Source: Bacteroidaceae bacterium (GTDB taxonomy: Bacteria; Bacteroidota; Bacteroidia; Bacteroidales; Bacteroidaceae). Taken from it: DNA of 34,832 nt. How positions within the stretch are numbered: the stretch's first letter is position 1; each line of letters begins with the position of its first letter. Where the stretch lies: contig JAFTEV010000016.1 in assembly GCA_017453465.1 (NCBI GenBank), positions 1 through 34,832 on the forward strand, written 5' to 3'. The position numbers were made by a program, and so were the translations under genes. Shown piece after piece: positions 17,209 through 24,111 of the stretch. The notes beneath the pieces are model-generated. The model was not told the DNA's origin, searched no databases, and saw only the letters and a program-made list of their open reading frames with translations.

Positions 17209-19125
17209 ATGAAGAAAATACAATCACTCCTGCTCATCGCAGCAACCAGCCTCGGAATACTCACATCTTGTTCCGATGTCCCCATGCCTTACGACATCAA
17301 TGCCGGAGGCTCCACTTCCTATGGAAAGCTGATGCCCTACAAGAACGCCAGCCTCTCCACCTTCACCAGCTACGACCTCATCGAGGGTTGCCCCGCATGG
17401 AGCCAAGGCTCAAGCTACACTCAGGCCACTGGCTATCAGGCTTGGGACGGTGCTTCCACCAAAAGCAACAAGGAGGTGAAATCCTACCTCATTTCGCCAC
17501 CACTCAACACCACCTGCGCCAGCGGCAAAGTGCGCTTCTCGTTTGACCAGACACTGCGCTACAGCAACAACGTCAGCACCTGGAAAGAGAACCACAAAAT
17601 CTACATCTCGAAAGACTTCGACGGAAATGCCAAGAACTTCGACCAGGCTACATGGACACTGATCGACTTCACCCCCGAAGCCTCTACCTACAGCGACTGG
17701 ACCCTCTACAGCAGCGGCTACATACAGGTGCCCGACGAATTTGTCAACTACGACGGAGTCTATATCGCCTTCTACTTCTACGCTCCCGCTTCAGCCTCGA
17801 CCACATGGGAACTCGAAAACTTCCTCATCGAAGAGGGCGTAGCTGACAACAGCGGCCAAGGCGGTGACAACACACCCGAATCTGTAGGCACAAAGGAAGC
17901 CCCTCTCAGCGTGGCAGATGCCAAGAACAAGGTGGGCAGCACTGGCTACGTCACAGGCTACATCGTTGGCTACGTTGACGGACAGAAGCTGGAAGATGGT
18001 GCGAAGTTTGAACCCGCCACAGAGTCACAGACAGAACTCCTGCTGGCCGATACACCCAACGAAACCAACCCTGCTAACACACTGCCCGTGCAGCTGCCAG
18101 TCGGTGCACTCCGCGACGCACTCAACCCATCGCTTGCCAACAACATCGGCCAGAAGGTCACACTCTACGGCTCCTTCGAGAACTATTTCGGTGTGCCAGG
18201 CATGAAGTCAACCACCTGGGCCGAAATGAACGGACAGACCTACGGCAAAGACCCCGATGCAACAGAAGAAATCGTCGGCACACCAACGGGTACAGGCACA
18301 CAGGAAGACCCATTCAACGTGGCCGCCGTCTATGCCTTTGCAGCAGCCGGAAACTACTCTAACAGCAACCCCTCGAAGGAAGTCTATGTGAAGGGCATCG
18401 TTTCGCAAGTGGCCGACCTCAACACCAAATACAACGAGCTGAACTACTACATCTCCGACGATGGCACTACGGCAGGTCAGTTCTATGTCTATAACGGCTA
18501 TGGACTCAACGGAGAAGCCATCAATTCGACCGAGTATCTGAAGGTGGGCGATGTCGTGCTCATCTGCGGAAAAATTACTACATACAACGGCACGCATGAG
18601 TTCACCTACGGCAGCAAAATCATCTCGCTCAACGGCAATGGAGAAGGCGGCGGCGACACACCGAACCCACCGGCCCCGACTGGCAACTGGACACGCGAAG
18701 CCGACACAGGTTTTGTCAACTTCATCAACACCCTGCGCACAGCCAGCAACCGAACCACTACCCTCGTACTGGCCGACCTGCAGCTGGAGAACGCACAAGA
18801 GCCTGGCATACTCTACTTCCCCGACCAGACTGAACTCTCCTTCGAGGCTGGCAGCAACAAGAACGCGCCCAAATACTACACCGCAAGCAACGGCGTGCGC
18901 GTCTATGCCAACAACAACGTCATCATCAAGGCCAACTCACCTATCGCCCGGATTGAAATGGAGTGCGACGTTTATACTGCACAGGACGGCAAGCAAACCA
19001 GCTACGTGGGCAACAGCACCACAACCATAGCTGAGGAAAACAACACCATAACCATTTGCAACGCAGCCCCCGATGCAGGTACACAGCTCCGCATCAAGGT
19101 CATTACCATCACTTATGCTGAATAA
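17209..19125 (+). CDS. Large surface lipoprotein: choice-of-anchor J plus OB-fold-like domains
   Basis: 638 residues with a lipobox at C21 (L-T-S-C). Domain order by eye: a choice-of-anchor J-like jelly roll (about 35-210); an OB-like domain beginning G-T-K-E-A-P-L-S-V-A-D-A (about 225-350, resembling DUF6359); a second OB-like domain beginning G-T-Q-E-D-P-F-N-V-A-A-V (about 364-480); a Gly/Pro linker; and a C-terminal beta-sandwich (about 495-638). The two OB-like units share the opening pattern G-T-x-E-x-P and are probably a divergent duplication. OB-folds bind nucleic acids in many proteins, including the YhcR extracellular nuclease. It lies directly before the NucA-type nuclease gene, with an 11-nt overlap. 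Confidence 0.82.
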   Translation: MKKIQSLLLIAATSLGILTSCSDVPMPYDINAGGSTSYGKLMPYKNASLSTFTSYDLIEGCPAWSQGSSYTQATGYQAWDGASTKSNKEVKSYLISPPLNTTCASGKVRFSFDQTLRYSNNVSTWKENHKIYISKDFDGNAKNFDQATWTLIDFTPEASTYSDWTLYSSGYIQVPDEFVNYDGVYIAFYFYAPASASTTWELENFLIEEGVADNSGQGGDNTPESVGTKEAPLSVADAKNKVGSTGYVTGYIVGYVDGQKLEDGAKFEPATESQTELLLADTPNETNPANTLPVQLPVGALRDALNPSLANNIGQKVTLYGSFENYFGVPGMKSTTWAEMNGQTYGKDPDATEEIVGTPTGTGTQEDPFNVAAVYAFAAAGNYSNSNPSKEVYVKGIVSQVADLNTKYNELNYYISDDGTTAGQFYVYNGYGLNGEAINSTEYLKVGDVVLICGKITTYNGTHEFTYGSKIISLNGNGEGGGDTPNPPAPTGNWTREADTGFVNFINTLRTASNRTTTLVLADLQLENAQEPGILYFPDQTELSFEAGSNKNAPKYYTASNGVRVYANNNVIIKANSPIARIEMECDVYTAQDGKQTSYVGNSTTTIAEENNTITICNAAPDAGTQLRIKVITITYAE

Positions 19126-20110
19126 TAACAAAACCTTATCCATGGTGGCACTCATTATGCTGAGTGCCACCATTTTGCTCTCTTGCGGCAAGGACGACAC
19201 CAACACAGGCAACAGCCAGCCCTCTGGCAACGGCGGTAGCAGCGGTGGCGGCAGCAGCCATTACTCAGCCGACAACCGCAATGCCAACACCAACACTGGC
19301 GACTCCTCCGTCGAGGGCTACGAAATTCCACGGCTCAACCCACACTACGACTACATTTGCCACCGTCTCACGGGCGGCGATGTCAACTTCTGCCTGGAGT
19401 ACGACAAAGACCAAATGCACCCCCGCTGGGTGGCCTACACCTACACCACCAAGAACGCCCAGAAAAATGCGCCCACACGCACCGATGCCTGGAGTCCCGA
19501 ACCCTTCTACGACGCACAGAAGCAATACCAGTTGGCCACAGGCACCTTCCCCGGCTATACCCGTGGCCACCTCGTGGGCAGTGCCGAGCGATACTACTCC
19601 ACCGAGGCCAACGAGCAGACCTTCTACATGAGCAACATGTCGCCACAACTCTTCGCCTTCAACAGCGACTACTGGGGCGAAATCGAAGACAAGGCACGCG
19701 ACATCTGGGGACGTGGAGTCATCGACCAGCGGTCCAGCTTCTACGGCGGCACACTCTACATCGTCAAGGGCGGAGCCACCCACCGCGAAGACTACATCCT
19801 GGAGCGCATCAACGTGAAGAACACTCTGGGCCAGACCGTGAAGATGGTCGTGCCCCGCTACTACTTCATGGCCTGCCTCTTCATCTCCACCTCCGGCGAA
19901 GCCAAAGCCATCGGCTTCTGGATGGAACACAAAGACTACCACCTCAACACCAAGGACTCTGCAGCCATGCAGAACCTACGCCGCTCAGCCGTCCGCACCA
20001 TCGACGAACTCGAACAGCTCACCGGCCTCGACTTCTTCTGCAACCTCACCGACGTTGTGGAGGATGCCGTAGAGTCCAAATACGACCTTGCCGCCTGGCC
20101 TGGTCTATAA
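19115..20110 (+). CDS. DNA/RNA non-specific endonuclease (NucA/Serratia type), lipoprotein
   Basis: 331 residues from the ATG at 19115, which overlaps the previous stop by 11 nt. This start gives a lipoprotein signal with Lys6 and the lipobox L-L-S-C24; the later ATG at 19142 lacks a basic N-region and earlier ones run further into the previous gene. A Gly/Ser-rich tether (about 35-55) leads to the beta-beta-alpha-metal nuclease domain. The catalytic motif reads T149-R-G-H152, where DRGH is typical; His152 is the general base. N174 in S-N-M-S-P-Q is the metal ligand position. Such enzymes cut DNA and RNA of any sequence to short oligonucleotides. Anchored at the surface, it would feed the operon's receptor. 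Confidence 0.9.
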   Translation: MLNNNKTLSMVALIMLSATILLSCGKDDTNTGNSQPSGNGGSSGGGSSHYSADNRNANTNTGDSSVEGYEIPRLNPHYDYICHRLTGGDVNFCLEYDKDQMHPRWVAYTYTTKNAQKNAPTRTDAWSPEPFYDAQKQYQLATGTFPGYTRGHLVGSAERYYSTEANEQTFYMSNMSPQLFAFNSDYWGEIEDKARDIWGRGVIDQRSSFYGGTLYIVKGGATHREDYILERINVKNTLGQTVKMVVPRYYFMACLFISTSGEAKAIGFWMEHKDYHLNTKDSAAMQNLRRSAVRTIDELEQLTGLDFFCNLTDVVEDAVESKYDLAAWPGL

Positions 20111-20126
20111 AACCCACATTTTGAAT

Positions 20127-21326
20127 ATGAACATCGACATCCGACAAGACTGCAACGGCATGACCCTCATGCTTGCAGGACGGCTCGACACTGCGACTGC
20201 GACACAGGCCAGTGCAGCCATTGACCAAGCACTGACAACGACTGCCAGCGGCACAGACTGCCGCCTGACGTGCGATGCAGAACAGCTGGAATACATCTCC
20301 AGTTCGGGACTGCGCATACTGCTCAGCCTGGCACGACGCTACAAGGATTTCCGCATCGTCGAGGCACAGCCAGCGGTGTATGAGGTGCTGGAAACTACGG
20401 GCTTCACAAAGATGATGGCGGTGGAGCGTGCCCTGCGACGACTGAGCGTGGAGGGCTGCCAGGTCATCGGTGTGGGAGGTGTCGGCACGGTCTATCGACT
20501 GGACGGCGACACTATCATCAAGGTGTTTCGTGAGGGGACAACACTCGACGAGGTGCGCCGCGAAATCAACATGTCGAAGGAGGCTTTTGTGCTAGGAATG
20601 CCCACAGCCATCTCTTTCGATGTGGTGCGCGTGGGTGAACAGTTTGGCCTGGTCTATGAACTGCTGGAGGCCGACACACTGAGTGCGTGCATTGCGCGTG
20701 AGCCGGAGCGCATCGACGAGTTTGCCAAGAAGTATGCCGACCTGTTCCGCCAAATGCACGACATCGAGGTGCCACAAGGGGGCGGTGTGCCCTGCGCCAT
20801 GGAGCGGGAGATGCAGCAGATTCGCCATATACGTCGCTACTTTCCGCAGGAAAGCATTGACCTGATGCTGCACATCGTGGATGCCATCCCAGAGGCGAAC
20901 CGCCTACTCCATCTGGATTTGCAGACAAAGAACGCCATGGTGCAAAACGGCGAACTGATGCTGATTGACATGGGCGAAGTGGGCTACGGCCATCCGATGC
21001 TCGACCTGGGCCATGCCTATTCGGCCATGGTGACGCTGGTGGGCGACTACGACCAAATCATCGGGAAGCCCCGTCAGCAGGGAATGGACCTGTGGCAACG
21101 TGCCATCGACTACTATCTGGAAGGACTGCCTACCGAAGTTGCAGCACAGCGCAAGGCACAGATTGAAGTGGTGTCGTGTGTGCGCAATTTCAGCTGGCTC
21201 GCACTGTCCGACTCCTTCCCTGAGGCTGTTATCAATACGTGCAAGAATCTTTTTGATGAACGTATCGGACGGCGGAAGGATTACATCCTGGATGTCTGCA
21301 AGACGTTCAAGGAATGGACTGCGTAA
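20127..21326 (+). CDS. STAS domain fused to an aminoglycoside-phosphotransferase-fold kinase
   Basis: 399 residues, cytoplasmic. The ATG at 20127 is chosen over an upstream start inside the previous gene because it begins at the STAS fold. Residues 1-105 are a STAS domain with Y-I-S-S-S-G-L-R (56-63); predicted phosphoserine Ser59. Residues about 110-399 are a choline-kinase/APH-like kinase: nucleotide loop G-V-G-G-V-G-T-V-Y, Lys in I-I-K-V-F, catalytic loop H262-L-D264-L-Q-T-K-N269, and D281-M-G in place of DFG. It recalls the TIGR02172 phosphotransferase family. It starts 16 nt after the nuclease gene, so it may be the last gene of that operon. The substrate could be a nucleoside, a sugar or a protein; antibiotic resistance is unlikely from context. 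Confidence 0.85.
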   Translation: MNIDIRQDCNGMTLMLAGRLDTATATQASAAIDQALTTTASGTDCRLTCDAEQLEYISSSGLRILLSLARRYKDFRIVEAQPAVYEVLETTGFTKMMAVERALRRLSVEGCQVIGVGGVGTVYRLDGDTIIKVFREGTTLDEVRREINMSKEAFVLGMPTAISFDVVRVGEQFGLVYELLEADTLSACIAREPERIDEFAKKYADLFRQMHDIEVPQGGGVPCAMEREMQQIRHIRRYFPQESIDLMLHIVDAIPEANRLLHLDLQTKNAMVQNGELMLIDMGEVGYGHPMLDLGHAYSAMVTLVGDYDQIIGKPRQQGMDLWQRAIDYYLEGLPTEVAAQRKAQIEVVSCVRNFSWLALSDSFPEAVINTCKNLFDERIGRRKDYILDVCKTFKEWTA

Positions 21327-21329
21327 GGG

Positions 21330-22718
21330 TCAGAAAAACAGTTTCCAGAAGCTGGAAAGAATGTAGCGATTGGAGAAATGTGCGTTGAAAGTGTGGTGAT
21401 AGTCGGCTGTGAAACCCAACAGATAGTTGCGGCTGGAGAGTAGCTCCATGTCAATGCCAAAGCCGAGCGAGAAACGGGTTTGGTCGGGAAGATAGAACGA
21501 AGTGGAAGTTGTGCGCTGGAAGAACTGGCAGGATGTGGTGCGGCGAAGACCTATAAGGGGACGGAAACCCATGCGTGAGGTCGAACTGAGAGGTGTGGAG
21601 AAGTGGGCAGCAAGGTCGGCATGATAGATATACAGACGGTCGCCGGTGAAGGGAGCCGTGATGTCGTTGCCGGCAAAGGTGGTCACCTTGGCTGTGGAAG
21701 TAGCGGCCTGCAATATGGCATCGATGGAGAAGTTGGGATTCAGGTAGTAATTAAGTTCTAAGCCTGCGGAGAATGCGGCTGAAGTTTTAATCTGTGCTTC
21801 GTCCGAAGCGGAGGCAAGTGTGACTGTGCGGTCGCCCACCTCGGTGCCGGAGAGGAATTTCAGACCCGTGGGATTGTCGATGAAACGGATGGTGCGCAGG
21901 AGGTCTTTGCGCCGCAGTTCAATGCGGTTGACACCTTGTGCACCATAGATTTGGTCGGAAATGAAATAAGCTAAATTTGTTGACACAAGGCCAACGCTGG
22001 CTCCCAGGAAGATGTCGTTTGCCCAGTGGCGATTGTGGTAGAGCCGCAGGGCTTGTGTGGCTGTAGCACAAGTGTAACTGCCAAGTGTAATCCATGGCGA
22101 ATGATGACCAAATTCGCGGCTCAGGATGGCAGCTGAGGCAAAGGCTAAGGCTGCATGGCCAGAGGGAAATGCGTGGTTAGTGTGTCGGTCGGGCGACTGT
22201 TCGTTAACAGCTTGGTTCAGCCCCAATGTGATGCCGGCTGTCAAAGCCACCGAGAGAGCCGAGGCTGTGGCCATGCGGCGCAGACTGCTGCGCGACTCCA
22301 GTCCTGCAGCACGCAGTACCCAGGCTGTAGCCAGCGGTGCAGCAGCGGGCAGGTAGTCGAGCGTGTGGGCAGAGGAAGAAAAGGTACGGAAGGTGGCTGG
22401 CACATTGTGGTAGCTGCGCTCGGTAAAGGTCATAATGACGCTGCGCACGAGGGGCAGCACGCCTTCTGTGGAGAATTGCATTTCTTCCTTGAGCCGCAGG
22501 TCTTCGTAGCGTTTGATGAGGAACTGGGCTGCCTGTTGCACCTTTTCGGCCTCCATCAGAGAGTCGAGCGTGGCCAGATAGGTGCTGTCAAGCGGTTGCT
22601 GTTGCTGGGCGTAGAGAGGTTCACAATGCACAATGCATAATGCACAATGCACAATTAACAATGCACAATTCACAATTTGAGTATGTATAGCAGACTTTAT
22701 TGGCAATCGAAGTTTCAT
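21330..22718 (-). CDS. PAP2-family phosphatase with a C-terminal barrel-like region
   Basis: 462 residues from the ATG at 22718; a TTG two codons earlier is the alternative. The signal peptide (about 1-40, I-V-N-C-A-L-L-I-V-H-C..., then L-Y-A before Gln) is encoded by an AT-rich repeat. Residues about 60-290 hold the acid phosphatase core: P-D-R-H-T-N-H-A-F-P-S-G-H and R-L-Y-H-N-R-H-W-A-N-D, with the PSGH His and the final His/Asp kept. Residues about 300-462 alternate hydrophobic strands and end in W-K-L-F-F, like a small outer-membrane barrel. Family members hydrolyse phosphomonoesters, often lipid-linked. Its stop is 3 nt from the convergent STAS-kinase gene. It may be transcribed with the TPR gene upstream. 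Confidence 0.85.
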   Translation of the reverse strand: MKLRLPIKSAIHTQIVNCALLIVHCALCIVHCEPLYAQQQQPLDSTYLATLDSLMEAEKVQQAAQFLIKRYEDLRLKEEMQFSTEGVLPLVRSVIMTFTERSYHNVPATFRTFSSSAHTLDYLPAAAPLATAWVLRAAGLESRSSLRRMATASALSVALTAGITLGLNQAVNEQSPDRHTNHAFPSGHAALAFASAAILSREFGHHSPWITLGSYTCATATQALRLYHNRHWANDIFLGASVGLVSTNLAYFISDQIYGAQGVNRIELRRKDLLRTIRFIDNPTGLKFLSGTEVGDRTVTLASASDEAQIKTSAAFSAGLELNYYLNPNFSIDAILQAATSTAKVTTFAGNDITAPFTGDRLYIYHADLAAHFSTPLSSTSRMGFRPLIGLRRTTSCQFFQRTTSTSFYLPDQTRFSLGFGIDMELLSSRNYLLGFTADYHHTFNAHFSNRYILSSFWKLFF

Positions 22719-22745
22719 ACTCAAATTGTGAATTGTTAATTGTGC
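22649..22745. repeat. AT-rich repeat and inverted repeat spanning the PAP2 gene start
   Basis: Left arm 22649-22685 pairs with right arm 22716-22745. The inner 21 bp (22665-22685 with 22716-22736) are perfect and another 9-10 bp pair beyond a 7-nt bulge. The loop is 30 nt. From 22622 leftward units the sequence is a degenerate tandem of CACAATGCA/CACAATTAA. The left arm and tandem lie inside the PAP2 reading frame, and the start codon lies in the right arm. Confidence 0.85.
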
Positions 22746-22822
22746 GGTTATGCGGTTGTACGGTCGCTTTGCTTAACGGTTGTGTGGTCACAAACCATAT
22801 AACCGTACAACCGCATAACCGC
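22744..22822. repeat. Second palindrome before the PAP2 gene
   Basis: 22744-22764 (GCGGTTATGCGG...ACGGT) and 22802-22822 are perfect 21-bp inverted copies with a 37-nt loop. The loop contains a smaller imperfect pairing (GGTTGTG with CACAAACC). It occupies most of the spacer between the TPR and PAP2 genes. It could attenuate the transcript or be a mobile palindromic repeat; the ends show no clear target duplication. Confidence 0.8.
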
Positions 22823-22833
22823 AAAGAACTGAA

Positions 22834-24096
22834 TTATTTTGCAGAATAATACTTCTTGTAAGGCTTAGCCTTCTCTAACTGGTTGGAGTTGTTGTAGAGA
22901 ATGTAAAGTGCTTCACCCCAATACTCTGGGCTGTCGGGATATTTCTGCTCCAGCTGTGCAAACATGTCGATGGCGTGCTGGGTGTCCTCCTTTTTGTTTG
23001 TGGTGAGGGCATTCTGCCAAGCACACTTGGCGGGCATGGTGATAGCCTCGGTCTCGTTGGGATACTTTTCCACTGCTTCCTGGAATGTCTGCTCGGCCTT
23101 CTTGTAGTCTTTCTGGTCGAAGTAGATCTGACCTTCCATCAGGTAGGCACGCACGGTGTTGTCGTTGTCGGGCAGGTTCTGCTTGATGAGCTGAATGGTC
23201 TCCAGACAGGCTTTCTTGTCGTTGTGGTACTGGTCCTGCATCAACATGATGGCAATGTTGGCATAGACAGGTTCTGAGGGTGCAAGGCTGGCGAGACCCT
23301 TCTTCAGGTATTCCACATACTTGTCGTGGTTCTTGTCCTTGAAGCGCATAGCAAGTGCCTGGTAAGCAGTGGACTCAAACTTTGTGCCCACCAGTTCTGC
23401 GTAGGCAGCTTCCACTTCGGCATCGGTGGAAGTCTTTAGGTTGGACAGTGACTGTGCCAGGAAAGCCTTGGAGTAGCTAATCCAGTCAGCCTTGGAGGGG
23501 TTTTCAAAGTCGCTCATAAGGTGCGACTTAGCCAGTCCGTTGTAAGCAACAGTGGCATACTTAACTCCCTGCTTTACTTCTTCTTGGTTGTCTGAGCTGG
23601 AAAGCCCCTGTGCAGCCTGTAGGCAGACGAGCAGCGGGTTGGCTCCCATCTGCTGGTAACGCTTGTGCTGTGCCTGGGCTTCTTCGGGCTTCTTGGCCTG
23701 CTGCTGATAGAGGTTGTCGAAGGTCATGCAGTAGTTGGCAGTGTTGTAGGCAGCCTCCAGGAGCAGTGGCTTGCGGCTCTCGTCGGCCTTGGCCTCCACG
23801 TCATACTTCAGGTAGTACTGATACTCGATGTCAGCAGCCACCTGCCATGTGTGGGCATCGTCCTTAGTGTACTGGTTGGTCAGTGCGGGCTTTATCATTT
23901 CGCGGGCGGGGTCCATCTTCTCGAAGTTGGTCTCTTTTCTGCCGCTCTGCTCGTTCTTGACTGCACCGTTGTAGGTGGATTGTGCTTTTTTCACTACGGA
24001 TTGGGCTTCCTTCATGGCAGCCTTTTCCTCCTTTGTCATTTGTGCATTTGCAGTCATTGCTGCAAGGAGTGCACATGCAAGAATGATTTTTTTCAT
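22834..24096 (-). CDS. Periplasmic tetratricopeptide-repeat protein
   Basis: 420 residues with a signal peptide (MKKIILACALLAAMTANAQ). A Lys/Glu/Ala-rich coiled stretch follows (about 20-60), then helical pairs consistent with TPRs, clearest near the C-terminus where G-Q-I-Y-F-D-Q-K-D-Y-K-K-A-E-Q-T-F-Q fits the TPR consensus, followed by another unit ending in W-G-E-A-L-Y-I-L. It is probably a scaffold in the periplasm or at the outer membrane, with no enzymatic motif. It starts 15 nt after the gyrA stop on the same strand and is probably co-transcribed with it, a pairing with no obvious functional logic. Confidence 0.82.
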   Translation of the reverse strand: MKKIILACALLAAMTANAQMTKEEKAAMKEAQSVVKKAQSTYNGAVKNEQSGRKETNFEKMDPAREMIKPALTNQYTKDDAHTWQVAADIEYQYYLKYDVEAKADESRKPLLLEAAYNTANYCMTFDNLYQQQAKKPEEAQAQHKRYQQMGANPLLVCLQAAQGLSSSDNQEEVKQGVKYATVAYNGLAKSHLMSDFENPSKADWISYSKAFLAQSLSNLKTSTDAEVEAAYAELVGTKFESTAYQALAMRFKDKNHDKYVEYLKKGLASLAPSEPVYANIAIMLMQDQYHNDKKACLETIQLIKQNLPDNDNTVRAYLMEGQIYFDQKDYKKAEQTFQEAVEKYPNETEAITMPAKCAWQNALTTNKKEDTQHAIDMFAQLEQKYPDSPEYWGEALYILYNNSNQLEKAKPYKKYYSAK

Positions 24097-24111
24097 GACT
24101 TCATTATATAT

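Noticed and set aside
22722-22724. TTG as start of the PAP2 gene
   Set aside because: The ATG two codons later is a stronger start and gives the same signal peptide.
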